In this document: positions 8,532 through 18,793 of the stretch, piece after piece | Numbering within the stretch: position 1 is the first letter of the stretch | Layout: the number at the start of each line of letters is the position of its first letter | DNA from: Candidatus Sumerlaeota bacterium | GTDB lineage: Bacteria; Sumerlaeota; Sumerlaeia; MWCT01; JAUWMI01 | DNA length: 64,000 bases | Direction: 5' to 3' | Assembly (NCBI GenBank): GCA_030613245.1 | Contig: JAUWMI010000002.1 | Span: forward strand, 62,001 to 126,000 | Made by a program: the position numbers and the translations under genes | Notes under the pieces: generated by a model | Databases searched by the model: none | Told to the model about the DNA's origin: nothing | The model's input: only the letters and a program-made list of their open reading frames with translations

Positions 8532-9296
8532 ATGCTTGCAAAACGTATCATTCCATGTCTGGACGTGAGGGGCGGCCGTGTTGTTAAAGGGGTGAAGTTT
8601 GTTGATCTGGTAGACGCCGGCGATCCCGTGGAGGCTGCCAGAGCGTATGATGAGGCGGGTGCTGATGAGATTGTATTCCTTGATATCACAGCGTCCCACG
8701 AAAAGCGTGATATCCTGATTGACGTGGTTTACAGGACTGCTGCGGAAGTCTTCATGCCAATGACTGTCGGCGGCGGAATTCGAACTCTGGAGGATATTCG
8801 AGGACTTCTCAATGCCGGTGCAGACAAGGTGTCGCTGAATACCTCTGCGGTGCTGCGGCCCGGCCTTATTGCGGAGGCTGCAGAACGCTTTGGTGACCAG
8901 TGTATTGTCGTGGCTATTGATGCTGAGCGACGTCGGAATCAGCCTGACTCATGGCAAGTTTACATTAACGGTGGGAGGACACCAACCGACAAAGATGCAG
9001 TGGCCTGGGCCCGGGAAGCCGTAGACCTGGGTGCAGGAGAAATTCTTCTCACAAGCATGGACAAGGATGGAACTCTTAATGGCTATGATCTGGAGCTAAC
9101 TGCTCGCATAGCTGAGGCGGTGCCTGTCCCCATAATTGCTTCGGGTGGTGCCGGTACTCTCGAACACCTTTACAAGGCCCTGACTATTGGACAAGCCGAT
9201 GCTGTTCTGGCTGCATCAATTTTCCACTTCGCTACGTATTCCATTCGCGATGCAAAACAGTACTTGCAGTCCAAAGACGTGATTATGCGGATGTAG
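8532..9296 (+). CDS. hisF: Imidazole glycerol phosphate synthase cyclase subunit
   Basis: 254 residues, full length. With HisH it converts PRFAR and glutamine-derived ammonia to imidazole glycerol phosphate and AICAR. The (beta/alpha)8 barrel shows [15 protein letters not shown] (first catalytic Asp), [32 protein letters not shown] (second catalytic Asp), [10 protein letters not shown] and [11 protein letters not shown] short Arg/Asn-rich loop follows the second catalytic Asp, as in many HisF proteins. AAGGGA precedes the ATG. It heads a his/trp gene run; hisH and hisA are not in the window, and the divergent binding-protein gene lies upstream. Confidence 0.97.
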   Translation: MLAKRIIPCLDVRGGRVVKGVKFVDLVDAGDPVEAARAYDEAGADEIVFLDITASHEKRDILIDVVYRTAAEVFMPMTVGGGIRTLEDIRGLLNAGADKVSLNTSAVLRPGLIAEAAERFGDQCIVVAIDAERRRNQPDSWQVYINGGRTPTDKDAVAWAREAVDLGAGEILLTSMDKDGTLNGYDLELTARIAEAVPVPIIASGGAGTLEHLYKALTIGQADAVLAASIFHFATYSIRDAKQYLQSKDVIMRM

Positions 9297-9359
9297 CGCA
9301 AGTCGGGGGATGGGACACATGCAGGACAATAAGATTGTTTCCAGACCGAGGATGCCAGC

Positions 9360-9740
9360 ATGAACTTCTTAGAAGAGGTGAGATTCGACTCTCAGGGCTT
9401 GCTGCCCGTAATTGTTCAAGACTGGGAAACGCACGAGGTCTTGATGTTCGCTTATATGAACCAGGCGGCGCTCGAGCAAACAATTTCGAGCGGCATCGTG
9501 CACTTGTGGAGCCGCTCGCGCAAAAAACTATGGCGAAAAGGCGAGACATCAGGTCATACTCAGAAGGTCAAGGAGATTCGCCTTGACTGCGATGGAGACG
9601 TTTTGTTACTAAGGGTCGACCAAAAAGGCGGTGCTTGTCATATGGGGTATCGGTCGTGTTTCTTCCGCATCCTTCGCGGCAACCGCTTTGTGGTGGATCA
9701 GGAGAAGTGTTTTGATGAAAAGGTTGTTTACGGGGAGTGA
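9360..9740 (+). CDS. hisI: Phosphoribosyl-AMP cyclohydrolase
   Basis: 126 residues. Opens the adenine ring of phosphoribosyl-AMP in the third step of histidine synthesis. The conserved blocks are present: [21 protein letters not shown]-like ([10 protein letters not shown]), [18 protein letters not shown], the DCDGD metal-binding acid cluster, and CHMGYRSCF with zinc-ligand Cys residues. It ends after this domain, so the pyrophosphohydrolase (HisE) is not fused here and must be elsewhere. It follows hisF by 63 bases with GAGG before the ATG, consistent with one operon. Confidence 0.96.
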   Translation: MNFLEEVRFDSQGLLPVIVQDWETHEVLMFAYMNQAALEQTISSGIVHLWSRSRKKLWRKGETSGHTQKVKEIRLDCDGDVLLLRVDQKGGACHMGYRSCFFRILRGNRFVVDQEKCFDEKVVYGE

Positions 9741-9812
9741 GATGGTCAGCATTACCGTTATGACCATGTGAGCCCAGCGAGGCGATCCCATATCATAGTG
9801 TGAGTTAGTTGA

Positions 9813-11285
9813 ATGTATCATCCTTCGAAAGAAGAGTTCCTGCGGCGTGCAGAAAAGGGGAATCTGATTCCGGTATACCGCGAGATTCTTGCGGATATGG
9901 AAACCCCTGTGTCGGCCTTTAAGAAGCTCGATGACACAGACTTTGCCTTCTTGCTCGAAAGTGTAGAAGGAGGAGAAACTCTTGGTCGCTACTCGTTTCT
10001 TGGTGGTATGCCGTCAATTGTATTTAAGAGCAAGGGCAAGGAGATTGATCTCATTTATCAGAATAACGAAGAACAATTTGTAACGAACGCGATGCCGCTG
10101 GAGGTACTGCGCGATGTGATGCGTCGCTATCGGCCGGTGGCTGATCCAGGACTACCGCCATTTTTCGGCGGCGCGGTCGGCTACATGAGCTATGACGTTA
10201 TCCGCAGCATCGAGTCCATTCCAGACAATAACCTGGATGATCTCAACGTGCCTGATTGCTTCTTCATGATCACAGATAGCCTTGTCATTTTTGATCACGT
10301 GAAGCATAAGATGATGCTGGTGCACAATGCCCACATTCGCGAAGATCCGGCCAAAGCCTATGACAACGCAATCCATCAGATTGAGCTCCTCTCTGAGCGC
10401 CTGGCACGGCCCTTGAGGCAGGAGGAACCGAGGATCTTGCACGAGGAATTACAGGTTAAATCGAATTTTGAAAAGGCTGATTTTGAAAAGGCAGTTGAAC
10501 GCTGCAAAGAGTATATCTTCGCGGGTGATATCTTTCAGGTGGTCATTTCACAACGGTTTCAGACGCAGCTCGACGTGGAGCCCTTTAACATCTATCGTGC
10601 GCTACGTGCGATTAACCCGTCGCCATATATGTTCTACCTGAAATTCGGCGGGTTAAAGATCATTGGCTCGAGTCCGGAGATTCTCGTCAAGGTCAACAAA
10701 GGCGAGGTTCAGCTCCGTCCTATTGCAGGAACACGCCGGCGCGGGGAAACGCCAGAGGAGGATCAGGCTCTGGAGAAGGAGCTTCTGGCGGATCCAAAAG
10801 AACGCGCCGAGCATATCATGCTGGTTGACCTGGGGCGCAATGACTGCGGCAGGGTCTGCGAGTTTGGATCAGTCAGGGTGAGTGATTTCATGGTAATCGA
10901 GCGCTATTCTCACGTGATGCACATTGTGTCAAATGTCGCCGGGAAATTGCGCAAGGAATACGATGGCGTAGAGGTGCTGAAGGCATGTTTTCCAGCTGGA
11001 ACTGTGAGCGGCGCCCCGAAGATTCGGGCTATGGAGATTATTGACGAGATGGAATCCGTGAAGCGTGGTCCATATGCCGGGGCTGTCGGCTATTTTAGCT
11101 TCGACGGCAATCTTGACTCTTGCATTACCATCCGCACAATTATTGTGAAGGATGACGTTGCTTACATTCAGGCAGGAGCAGGGATTGTGGCTGACTCGCA
11201 GCCGGAAAATGAATACTATGAAACGGTGAACAAAGCCAAGGGGATGATCAAGGCGATCGAAATGGCCCGGGGAGGATTGCTGTGA
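9813..11285 (+). CDS. trpE: Anthranilate synthase component I
   Basis: 490 residues. Makes anthranilate from chorismate using ammonia supplied by TrpG, the first committed tryptophan step. The N-terminal regulatory part contains LLESVEGGE followed by RYSFLG, the usual tryptophan-binding region, and the chorismate domain has [57 protein letters not shown] and [14 protein letters not shown]. Leader-peptide features are not visible in the 72 bases after hisI, so feedback inhibition is the only control the sequence suggests. Its stop overlaps the GTG start of trpG by four bases, implying translational coupling. Confidence 0.97.
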   Translation: MYHPSKEEFLRRAEKGNLIPVYREILADMETPVSAFKKLDDTDFAFLLESVEGGETLGRYSFLGGMPSIVFKSKGKEIDLIYQNNEEQFVTNAMPLEVLRDVMRRYRPVADPGLPPFFGGAVGYMSYDVIRSIESIPDNNLDDLNVPDCFFMITDSLVIFDHVKHKMMLVHNAHIREDPAKAYDNAIHQIELLSERLARPLRQEEPRILHEELQVKSNFEKADFEKAVERCKEYIFAGDIFQVVISQRFQTQLDVEPFNIYRALRAINPSPYMFYLKFGGLKIIGSSPEILVKVNKGEVQLRPIAGTRRRGETPEEDQALEKELLADPKERAEHIMLVDLGRNDCGRVCEFGSVRVSDFMVIERYSHVMHIVSNVAGKLRKEYDGVEVLKACFPAGTVSGAPKIRAMEIIDEMESVKRGPYAGAVGYFSFDGNLDSCITIRTIIVKDDVAYIQAGAGIVADSQPENEYYETVNKAKGMIKAIEMARGGLL

Positions 11286-11845
11286 TCCTCGTGATCGATA
11301 ACTACGATTCCTTTACCTATAACCTTGTTCAGTATATTGGTGAACTTAATGCTGAGTCTACAGTCTTTCGCAACGACAAGATCACCGTGGATGAGGTTGC
11401 CAGACTTAGTCCGCAGAAAATCGTCATCTCTCCTGGGCCTGGAACGCCTGATGATGCAGGGGTATCCATGCAGATCATCAAGGAATTCGGACAGAAAATT
11501 CCTATTCTTGGTGTTTGCCTGGGTCACCAGAGTATCGGTCAGGTTTACGGCGGCACAGTGACGCGTGCTGAAAAGGTCATGCACGGTAAGACATCGCTCG
11601 TCCATCACAGCGGCGAGGGGATTTTTCAGGGCCTTAGCAATCCCTTTGAAGCCACGCGCTACCATTCCCTGGTCGTCAGCAGCAAAGGGCTTCCTTCGGT
11701 GCTGGTACAAACTGCCTGGACTGAGGAGAGGGTCATTATGGGTCTGAAGCATCGGGAGTATCCGGTCTGGGGTGTACAGTTCCATCCCGAGTCAATTTTG
11801 ACTGGCGAAGGCAAGAAGCTACTGAAGAACTTTCTGGTGCTCTGA
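11282..11845 (+). CDS. trpG: Anthranilate/aminodeoxychorismate synthase component II (glutamine amidotransferase)
   Basis: 187 residues starting at GTG 11282, overlapping the trpE stop (GTGA). Class I glutamine amidotransferase that feeds ammonia to TrpE. The triad is visible: Cys in [11 protein letters not shown], and His-Glu in [10 protein letters not shown]. The opening [15 protein letters not shown] and [12 protein letters not shown] are typical. In many bacteria one such subunit also serves PabB in folate synthesis; nothing here tells whether it is shared. A 170-base gap without an ORF separates it from trpD. Confidence 0.96.
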   Translation: MILVIDNYDSFTYNLVQYIGELNAESTVFRNDKITVDEVARLSPQKIVISPGPGTPDDAGVSMQIIKEFGQKIPILGVCLGHQSIGQVYGGTVTRAEKVMHGKTSLVHHSGEGIFQGLSNPFEATRYHSLVVSSKGLPSVLVQTAWTEERVIMGLKHREYPVWGVQFHPESILTGEGKKLLKNFLVL

Positions 11846-12015
11846 ATAGGCGTAGAGCTAATAAAAAAATGAATGTTCTGTAGATATTTCCTAGGTTCAG
11901 ATATTTCGTCCCTTCAGCAAAATCACGGGCAAGAATGTGTATGCTGCCAAATTCCATCACACTGGTACGGGCATCCTGCGCGTAGAGGCGAGCGAATTTT
12001 CACGGAGCGAGGAGA

Positions 12016-13041
12016 ATGATTCAGGAGGCTATTGCAAAGCTGATTGCAGACCAGGCGCTGAGTGAAGAGCAAGCCATCAAAGTGGCGAATGAGATTATGT
12101 CTGGCACCGCAACGCCCTGTCAGATCGCTTCATTCATCACTGCACTGCGGATTCGTGGTGAAACAGTCTCGACAATTGTGGGGTTTGTTAGAACGCTTCG
12201 CAATAAAGCGGTCAAGATTACCACATCTTCCGAGATGGCCGTTCTTGACACATGCGGTACGGGTGGTGATCAGTCTGGCACGTTTAATATTTCCACAGCA
12301 GCGGCTCTGATTGCTGCAGGGGCGGACGTCAAAGTGGCCAAGCACGGAAACCGCTCGGTCTCAAGCAGGTGCGGGAGTGCCGATGTACTGACGGCCCTTG
12401 GTGTCAATATTGAAGTGCCCAGGGAAATTAGCCAGCGCTGCCTGGACGAGCTGGGCATTTGCTTTCTTTTTGCTCCTCTTTATCACAAGGCCATGAAATA
12501 CGCAGTCCAGCCGCGCAGAGAAATCGGCATTCGTACGATTTTCAATATTATTGGACCACTGTCCAATCCTGCGGCAGCTGCGCACCAGCTGATTGGCGTT
12601 TATGAGCCGCGATTGACAACCCTCTTCGTTGAAGTCCTCAAAGAACTCGGGACAAAACACGCTTTGGTCGTGCATGGCCATGACAAGCTGGATGAGATCA
12701 CTACCACAGATTCGACACTGGTAACCGAGTTGAAAGAAGATGCTTCCATTCATACTTACACGGTCAAGCCGGAGGACTTCGGTTTCGCACGGGCAGCACT
12801 GGCAGATCTGAAGGGTGAGGATGCTGAGACGAATGCGGCGATTATCGAGGCGATCCTGCGCGGTGAACAAGGCCCGCGCACCGACATTGCTCTTCTTAAT
12901 GCTGGCGCAGCCATCTACGTTGCGGGTAAAGTCCTAATGATTCGCGAGGGAATTGTACTAGCGCGCGGCGCAATTCAGTCTGGTGAGGCTCAGAGGAAAC
13001 TCGACGGATTACGCCGCATTACAAAGGCTCAGGACGTGTGA
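12016..13041 (+). CDS. trpD: Anthranilate phosphoribosyltransferase
   Basis: 341 residues. Transfers phosphoribose from PRPP to anthranilate. Hallmarks are LDTCGTGGDQSGTFNIST (PRPP-binding glycine loop), VAKHGNRSVSSRCGSADVL, and the acidic DKLDEITTTD pair that binds magnesium. GAGGAG lies 7 bases before the ATG. It is separate from trpG, not fused as in enteric bacteria. The stop lies 109 bases before the likely trpC start. Confidence 0.96.
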   Translation: MIQEAIAKLIADQALSEEQAIKVANEIMSGTATPCQIASFITALRIRGETVSTIVGFVRTLRNKAVKITTSSEMAVLDTCGTGGDQSGTFNISTAAALIAAGADVKVAKHGNRSVSSRCGSADVLTALGVNIEVPREISQRCLDELGICFLFAPLYHKAMKYAVQPRREIGIRTIFNIIGPLSNPAAAAHQLIGVYEPRLTTLFVEVLKELGTKHALVVHGHDKLDEITTTDSTLVTELKEDASIHTYTVKPEDFGFARAALADLKGEDAETNAAIIEAILRGEQGPRTDIALLNAGAAIYVAGKVLMIREGIVLARGAIQSGEAQRKLDGLRRITKAQDV

Positions 13042-13150
13042 TGCGCGTAGGGTTTTCAGCCCGCGGCACATTGGCCTTCATCGTCAGATACACTTCTTGG
13101 GCAAACGCCGCACTGCTCATTTTTGCAGCTGCCCTACATTTGGCAACAGA

Positions 13151-13951
13151 ATGTATCTCCAGGACATACTTGACTATAAGAAAGCCTTTGTGGCGCAGAC
13201 AAAGGCCTCCTGTCCCCTGAAAGAACTCCAGCGCCGCCTTGGTGATATTCCACAACCTCGCGCCTTTGACCGAGTTCTTCTGCGCGATCCCTTAGAGCCG
13301 GTTCGGGTCATCGCTGAGCTGAAAAAGGCTTCACCCTCAAAAGGGTTAATTCGCCACGACTTTCAGCCGGTTGACCACGCGCGATCCTATGAACAACATG
13401 GTGCTACAGCACTATCAGTGTTGACAGACGAAAAGTTCTTCCAGGGTTCCCTCGCAATACTCTCCCGCATTAAAGAGGCGGTGGGGATTCCTGTATTGCG
13501 GAAAGATTTCGTAATTGATGAGTATCAGATTCTCGAGGCCCGGGTTGCGGGTGCTGATGCCCTGTTGCTCATTGCTGCAATACTGACCAACGCACAAATG
13601 GAGGACTACCTGGAGATGACACATAGCCTTGGTATGCAGGCTGTGCTTGAAATCCATACGTTCAACGATCTCGAACGCGCGCTGGATTGTAAGCCCAAAA
13701 TTATTGGCATTAACAACCGTAACCTTGAAACCTTCGAGGTTGACCTGCGCCAGACCGAACGTATTCTTCAGGAGCTGCCGCATGGTCATCTGACCATCAG
13801 CGAAAGCGGCATTTCCACGCCGGACGACGTCCGGTATTGCGCTGACCTTGGCGTGAACGCAATTCTTGTCGGCGAAGCCTTGATGCGCGAGCCAGAACCA
13901 GGCGAAGCCCTTAGCCGCTTGATCAGCGCAGCCTTGCAAAAGCATACGTAG
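13151..13951 (+). CDS. trpC: Indole-3-glycerol phosphate synthase
   Basis: 266 residues from ATG 13151. Closes the indole ring from CdRP. Seen are [13 protein letters not shown] (catalytic Lys and phosphate contacts), [53 protein letters not shown] and [10 protein letters not shown]. The frame continues upstream to 12983, but that part overlaps trpD and has no family similarity, so I prefer 13151, although no strong ribosome binding site is seen. This is the single-domain enzyme: it has no fused phosphoribosylanthranilate isomerase (TrpF), and no separate trpF follows. Confidence 0.95.
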   Translation: MYLQDILDYKKAFVAQTKASCPLKELQRRLGDIPQPRAFDRVLLRDPLEPVRVIAELKKASPSKGLIRHDFQPVDHARSYEQHGATALSVLTDEKFFQGSLAILSRIKEAVGIPVLRKDFVIDEYQILEARVAGADALLLIAAILTNAQMEDYLEMTHSLGMQAVLEIHTFNDLERALDCKPKIIGINNRNLETFEVDLRQTERILQELPHGHLTISESGISTPDDVRYCADLGVNAILVGEALMREPEPGEALSRLISAALQKHT

Positions 13952-14009
13952 ATTATGCGTACGCAAATTGCTGAGAGAGAAGACCGAGAAAGGTAAAGGA
14001 TGCAATCAG

Positions 14010-15209
14010 ATGCCTGAGCAATATCCAGATGCCACAGGGCACTATGGAGATTTTGGGGGGCGTTACGTGCCTGAGACGTTGATGCAGGCTCTTATTGATC
14101 TTGAGGCGGCTTACACAACCCTGAAGGACGATGCGAAATTTCAAAAGGAACTCAACGATCTCTTGCGCGATTATGCCGGACGTCCCACACCGCTGTTTTT
14201 GGCACAGAGACTCTCTAAGGCCGTAGGAGGAAAGGCCAGGGTCTATCTGAAGCGCGAAGATCTGTGCCATACCGGGGCACATAAAATTAACAACACCTTG
14301 GGCCAGGCTCTCCTGGCACGCTGGCTAGGCAAACACCGCGTAATTGCCGAGACCGGCGCAGGTCAGCACGGCGTTGCCACGGCGACCACTGCGGCGCTTC
14401 TTGACTTGCGCTGCGATGTTTATATGGGCGATGAAGACATAGAGCGCCAGGAGCTCAACGTCTTTCGTATGAAGCTGCTGGGCGCGCGCGTGATTCCGGT
14501 CTCCTCTGGTACGAAAACACTTAAGGATGCGACAAATGAGGCCCTCCGCGACTGGATGGCCAACGTTGACGATACCCACTACATCATCGGTTCAGTGGTT
14601 GGTCCCCATCCATTCCCGATGATTGTCAGGGATTTGCAGGCCGTTATCGGCCGGGAAACTCGGGAGCAAATCTTGGAAAAGGAAGGGCGACTACCGGATT
14701 ACCTTATTGCCTGCGTTGGAGGCGGCAGCAACGCCATCGGGCTTTTTCATCCCTTTTACCATGATCGAGAGGTCAAGTTCTATGGGGTTGAGGCTGCAGG
14801 GTTTGGTCTGCACACCGGAAAACATGGCGCATCTATTATACAGGGCGAAGTCGGGGTGTTTCACGGCAGCAAGAGCTATGTCCTGCAGACTGATGACGGC
14901 CAGATTAAACCAGCGCATTCGATCTCTGCTGGCCTCGACTATCCAGGTGTCGGTCCGGAACATTGCTTCTACAATAGTACGGGCCGGGCCACGTACGTGG
15001 GCATAACTGACTCAGAGGCCCTGGAAGGATGCAAGCTACTCTGCCAGACAGAAGGCATCATTCCAGCTCTGGAAACCGCTCATGCCATCGTCTACCTGCA
15101 GAAGATCGGCCCGGAGATGACTGACGGGTTAATCGTAGTTATTAATCTTTCAGGCCGTGGCGATAAGGACGTCTATACCATAGCCGAACATGTTGGCCAC
15201 GATTTGTAG
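14010..15209 (+). CDS. trpB: Tryptophan synthase beta chain
   Basis: 399 residues from ATG 14010. PLP enzyme joining indole and serine. The PLP lysine is in [16 protein letters not shown]; other blocks are [38 protein letters not shown], and a Ser-Gly-Arg near the end ([10 protein letters not shown]). This is the usual TrpB1 form that pairs with TrpA. The frame could extend to 13968, but the start [19 protein letters not shown] matches family N-termini. Its TAG stop is made by the first bases of a GTAGGGGC palindrome (15206-15242). Confidence 0.97.
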   Translation: MPEQYPDATGHYGDFGGRYVPETLMQALIDLEAAYTTLKDDAKFQKELNDLLRDYAGRPTPLFLAQRLSKAVGGKARVYLKREDLCHTGAHKINNTLGQALLARWLGKHRVIAETGAGQHGVATATTAALLDLRCDVYMGDEDIERQELNVFRMKLLGARVIPVSSGTKTLKDATNEALRDWMANVDDTHYIIGSVVGPHPFPMIVRDLQAVIGRETREQILEKEGRLPDYLIACVGGGSNAIGLFHPFYHDREVKFYGVEAAGFGLHTGKHGASIIQGEVGVFHGSKSYVLQTDDGQIKPAHSISAGLDYPGVGPEHCFYNSTGRATYVGITDSEALEGCKLLCQTEGIIPALETAHAIVYLQKIGPEMTDGLIVVINLSGRGDKDVYTIAEHVGHDL

Positions 15210-15242
15210 GGGCTCATCCGCCGCGGCGGATGAACCCCCTAC
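15206..15242. repeat. GTAGGGGC palindromic repeat forming the trpB stop codon
   Basis: A 37-base near-perfect inverted repeat: GTAGGGG-C-TCATCCGCC then GCGGCGGATGA-A-CCCCCTAC. The TAG at 15207-15209 is the trpB stop. The hairpin lies between trpB and trpA and could affect message stability or read-through, which is inference. Confidence 0.9.
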
Positions 15243-15278
15243 GTTGCTGTAGTTCTAGACAGGCCATAGGAAAGGCAC

Positions 15279-16076
15279 ATGAACCGCATTGATGAACTTT
15301 TCACGAGGAAGCGCCGCAAGGGGCAGCGTAGCCTGATCATCTACCTGACAGCGGGCTACCCCTCAATGGAGATGTCCGAAACGCTGATTAACGTCCTTAC
15401 AGACGCCGGCCTGGACATGCTTGAGCTTGGAGTTCCTTTTTCCGATCCGATTGCCGATGGGCCGACCATCCAGAAATCCTCTGCTCATTCCCTTGAACAG
15501 GGCACAACGCTGAAGAAGATTCTGGATATGGTTCCTCGGATTCGGCAGAGAACACAGATGCCGATTGTTTTATTCTCGGCATTCAATCCGCTTCTCAAAT
15601 ATGGTCTTGAGACGTTGGTCAAGCAGGCTGCCGACATAGGGATTGACGGCTTTATTGCACCTGACCTGCCACCAGAGGAGGCGGGCGAATTTATGCAGCT
15701 CTGCCAGGCCAAGAATCTAAAGCTGGTATTCCTGATTGCCCCAACAACGTCAGAAGCCCGGAAGCACCTTATTGCTGACAAATCCACCGGATTTATCTAT
15801 TATGTCTCTACCAAGGGCGTCACCGGCGCTCGCGACCAACTTAGCCGTGATCTTCAGGCACAATTGCGCCAGATTACAACCTATACCGACATGCCCGTTG
15901 CCGTCGGTTTCGGTATCTCCAAGCCAGAACATGTTAAGATGGTTGTCTCCTTTGCTGATGCCGTAGTGGTGGGAAGCGCACTGATTAATGTGATTGAGCA
16001 GCACGCTAACAGGCATGACCTGCCAACCGAGGTACGGCGCTTTATCGAGTGGTTGCAAGTCCCCTTGCGCAAGTAA
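15279..16076 (+). CDS. trpA: Tryptophan synthase alpha chain
   Basis: 265 residues. Cleaves indole-3-glycerol phosphate to indole, passed to TrpB through the complex tunnel. Conserved parts: IIYLTAGYPSMEMS, MLELGVPFSDPIADGPTIQ (both catalytic acids: Glu and Asp), GFIAPDLPPEEA, YYVSTKGVTGAR, VAVGFGISKPEH and VVVGSALI. AGGAAAGG precedes the ATG. It is the last tryptophan gene of the run; accD follows after 157 bases, in which I see no convincing terminator. Confidence 0.97.
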   Translation: MNRIDELFTRKRRKGQRSLIIYLTAGYPSMEMSETLINVLTDAGLDMLELGVPFSDPIADGPTIQKSSAHSLEQGTTLKKILDMVPRIRQRTQMPIVLFSAFNPLLKYGLETLVKQAADIGIDGFIAPDLPPEEAGEFMQLCQAKNLKLVFLIAPTTSEARKHLIADKSTGFIYYVSTKGVTGARDQLSRDLQAQLRQITTYTDMPVAVGFGISKPEHVKMVVSFADAVVVGSALINVIEQHANRHDLPTEVRRFIEWLQVPLRK

Positions 16077-16233
16077 CCTTTTGTTTGACATGGAATGGGA
16101 AGTTTAGTAAGTATTTCTTGTTAGTATATGTAGGATACAGGTATCGAATCACAGCAGGTCAAGATACTTGATTCTTCTTATGTTGTAACCACATTCTTGT
16201 GCTGCCTTTTGCGCTGTATGAGGGATAATCCGT

Positions 16234-17139
16234 ATGACCTGGTTTCGAAAAGAACAGTTCACGGTTTTGAAGGCTCCTCAGCTGAAAGATCGTATTCCCG
16301 ATGGGCTGTGGTATAAGTGCGACAACTGCCTAAATATTCTGTATATCAAAGACTTTATGCAGAACCTGAAGGTCTGTCCGCGGTGCAATTTCCACGCCCG
16401 TCTGAATGCGGATGAACGGATCGCTATGGTCGTGGACGAAGGAACCTTCCAGGAGATTGACACAAACGTCCTCCCGACGGATTCCCTGAAGTTTGTTGAT
16501 TCCAAACCCTACTGCGAACGTCTGGAAACCGCAAAGCAGAAAGCCAATATGACCGAAGCCATCAAAACTGGCTTTGCCGAGATCAATGGCTATAAGGTTG
16601 TGATTGGCGTTATGGACTTTGCCTTCATTGGCGGAAGTATGGGATCAGTGGTTGGCGAGAAAGTAACCCGTGTGTTTGAGACGGCGCTCGATAAAAAACT
16701 GCCGGTCACCATGGTCTGTACCTCTGGCGGCGCTCGGATGCAGGAGGCCATTCTCTCACTGATGCAGATGGCCAAGACAAGTATTGCGGTTGCCCGCCTG
16801 AGTGAGGCTCGCTTGCCTTATATCAGTGTGCTAACGAATCCCACTACTGCTGGTGTCATGGCCAGCTTTGCCTCGTTGGGCGACGTGATCGTGGCTGAAC
16901 TGAACGCCCTGATTGGTTTCGCCGGCCCGCGTGTTATCCAGCAAACAATAAACCAGATTCTCCCCAAAGGATTTCAGCGTTCCGAGTTTGTACTGGAGCA
17001 TGGGTTTCTTGATATTATAATCCATCGCAGAGACTTAAAGAAAGTCCTGACAAATTTACTTTCTTACTTCTGTCTCGATCAGAATACCAGATTGAAAGGC
17101 AAAGCAGGCAAAGGGGCAGACGTTATTGAAGTAATTTGA
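16234..17139 (+). CDS. accD: Acetyl-CoA carboxylase carboxyltransferase subunit beta
   Basis: 301 residues. Transfers the carboxyl group from carboxybiotin to acetyl-CoA, in a complex with AccA, AccB and AccC, for fatty acid synthesis. The N-terminal zinc ribbon is complete (WYKCDNC near 27 and VCPRC near 48, four cysteines). The crotonase-fold domain shows MDFAFIGGSMGSVVGEK, TSGGARMQEA, LTNPTTAGVMASFASLGD and GFAGPRVIQQTI. GAGGGAT precedes the ATG. accA is not adjacent. accD after trpA is a common order, often with folC next; here an ABC ATPase follows instead. Confidence 0.96.
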   Translation: MTWFRKEQFTVLKAPQLKDRIPDGLWYKCDNCLNILYIKDFMQNLKVCPRCNFHARLNADERIAMVVDEGTFQEIDTNVLPTDSLKFVDSKPYCERLETAKQKANMTEAIKTGFAEINGYKVVIGVMDFAFIGGSMGSVVGEKVTRVFETALDKKLPVTMVCTSGGARMQEAILSLMQMAKTSIAVARLSEARLPYISVLTNPTTAGVMASFASLGDVIVAELNALIGFAGPRVIQQTINQILPKGFQRSEFVLEHGFLDIIIHRRDLKKVLTNLLSYFCLDQNTRLKGKAGKGADVIEVI

Positions 17140-17299
17140 GAACATATCGCAAAAAGGGCCGGTATGGGCGCAGAAATCCCGGCTGCATAGCAGCGCGCTT
17201 AAAGCCCCGAGTCTCTTGCCCGTACTCAGGGCAGCGATAAAGTGGGCGCCCTGATTATCAGTTCTTCATATAGAAAAGTCTCTGAAGGAGGGACGTCAA

Positions 17300-18403
17300 A
17301 TGGCGCAGGTCATTCTGAAATCTGTGACCAAGGTCTTTCCCGGCAATATCGTGGCAGTAGACGATATTACCCTTGATGTTAAGGACAAGGATTTTCTCGT
17401 TCTTGTTGGCCCATCCGGATGCGGGAAATCCACGACCCTGCGCATGATTGCTGGCCTGGAAGAAATTACAAAAGGTGATATCTTTATCGGCAACCGATTG
17501 GTAAACGACGTTCCGCCTAAAGACCGCGACATTGCAATGGTATTTCAGAACTATGCTCTGTATCCCCATATGACGGTCTATAAGAACATGGCGTTTGGGT
17601 TGAAGCTGCGCAGATACAAGAAGGAAGAAATTGACAAGCGGGTGCGCGAAACCGCTGAACTTCTGGGCATTTCCAATCTGCTCGAGCGCAAGCCCAAGGC
17701 CCTCTCCGGAGGCCAGCGACAACGCGTCGCCGTGGGCCGCGCCATTGTACGAAAACCACAGGTCTTTCTCTTCGACGAACCGCTGAGCAACCTCGATGCC
17801 AAACTCCGCATCCAGATGCGCACTGAAATCAGCAAACTTCACATCCGGCTTCAGGCCACCACGATCTACGTTACTCACGATCAGGTCGAAGCTATGACCA
17901 TGGGCACCACTATTGTGGTGCTCAAGGATGGCCTTGTGTACCAGATTGACAATCCCCTGTCGCTCTACAATAAGCCAAAGAACCGCTTTGTAGCTGGATT
18001 TATCGGTAGCCCTCCCATGAATTTTATGGAGGGGATAATACAGAAAGAAGACAGCGTGTTCTACTTTAACGAGGGGAATATCAAGGTCAAAATACCCGCC
18101 GAAATTGCCCCGAAGGTTGAGTCTTATACTGGCAGGGAGATTGTCTTTGGCATTCGCCCCGAAGATATTTACGATCCTACCGTCTCCCAGCCCGTTGGCG
18201 AGCCGTGTCGCATCGAAGCAAAGGTCGAAATTGTTGAACCAATGGGCTCAGAACTCTATATCTATCTCACCACTGGCAAAAGCCCCTTCATTGCACGCGT
18301 GGATGCGCAAGTCCAGGCAGAAATTAATACCATGAAGCCGTTCGCCCTGAATATGAAGAAGTGCCACTTCTTCGACAAACAGACCGAAAAAGCCATCGTC
18401 TAA
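17300..18403 (+). CDS. ugpC: ABC transporter ATP-binding protein, UgpC/MsmK type
   Basis: 367 residues. Energises import by family 1 sugar or glycerol-3-phosphate transporters. Walker A GPSGCGKST (near 38), Q-loop MVFQNYALYPHMTV, signature LSGGQRQRVAVGRA, Walker B VFLFDEPLSNLDAKLR and switch His in VTHDQVEAMTMG are all intact. The C-terminal TOBE-type regulatory region (about 240-367) contains FGIRPEDIYDP. No permease or binding-protein gene is adjacent, so it is an orphan ATPase that may serve several systems, for example that of the lipoprotein at 6997-8286. GGAGG lies before the ATG. The symbol denotes the subtype, not a proven substrate. Confidence 0.9.
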   Translation: MAQVILKSVTKVFPGNIVAVDDITLDVKDKDFLVLVGPSGCGKSTTLRMIAGLEEITKGDIFIGNRLVNDVPPKDRDIAMVFQNYALYPHMTVYKNMAFGLKLRRYKKEEIDKRVRETAELLGISNLLERKPKALSGGQRQRVAVGRAIVRKPQVFLFDEPLSNLDAKLRIQMRTEISKLHIRLQATTIYVTHDQVEAMTMGTTIVVLKDGLVYQIDNPLSLYNKPKNRFVAGFIGSPPMNFMEGIIQKEDSVFYFNEGNIKVKIPAEIAPKVESYTGREIVFGIRPEDIYDPTVSQPVGEPCRIEAKVEIVEPMGSELYIYLTTGKSPFIARVDAQVQAEINTMKPFALNMKKCHFFDKQTEKAIV

Positions 18404-18697
18404 CCACCACGCTTTGCCTTGCCTTTGCTCAGATTTAACTCCTCCTGGCTTTCAACAACCATCCTGACTATTCACCGTTGCTCGCTGAAGCTTGAACCGT
18501 GAGCTTTGGACGCTGGGAATTGAACTCTCAACCGCTCCATACCTTTGATCCAGATTTTGCGTTAGAGAAGAATTTCTTCTTCTTTAAATTCAGAATACAG
18601 TTTTAAATTCTTTTAGGCAGGATTTACAGGATCAATAGGATTTGTCCTTGTGTCCTGTTTTGATTAAAGAATGCCACAAAGGCAAAGAGATTTATAA

Positions 18698-18725
18698 GTA
18701 GGGGCACGCTGCAGCGTGCCCCTAC
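18698..18725. repeat. Perfect 28-base palindrome GTAGGGGCACGCTG/CAGCGTGCCCCTAC
   Basis: Perfectly self-complementary with no loop; the cleanest of the GTAGGGGC family along with 46855-46882. Confidence 0.9.
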
Positions 18726-18740
18726 AAACATTGACTATTC

Positions 18741-18767
18741 TAGGGGCGTATGGCAATACGCCCCTAC
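18741..18767. repeat. GTAGGGGC palindromic repeat copy
   Basis: TAGGGGCGTA-TGGCAA-TACGCCCCTA, ten-base stem with six-base loop, 16 bases after the previous copy. Confidence 0.85.
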
Positions 18768-18793
18768 GTCCTGTTATGACCTACCTATAGCAA

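Noticed and set aside
9741-9812. Tryptophan attenuator or T-box before trpE
   Set aside because: Only 72 bases, no Trp-codon leader peptide, no alternative hairpins and no T-box sequence visible.
12361-12870. Long antisense frame opposite trpD
   Set aside because: Overlaps a clearly coding gene in full, has no family features and no ribosome binding site; it is a shadow of trpD codon usage. The same applies to antisense frames opposite rtcB (39433-39900), trpC (13415-14005) and dnaK (32624-33154).
13951-14009. Hidden or degraded trpF between trpC and trpB
   Set aside because: The gap is only 58 bases and no trpF-like sequence is present in any frame around it.
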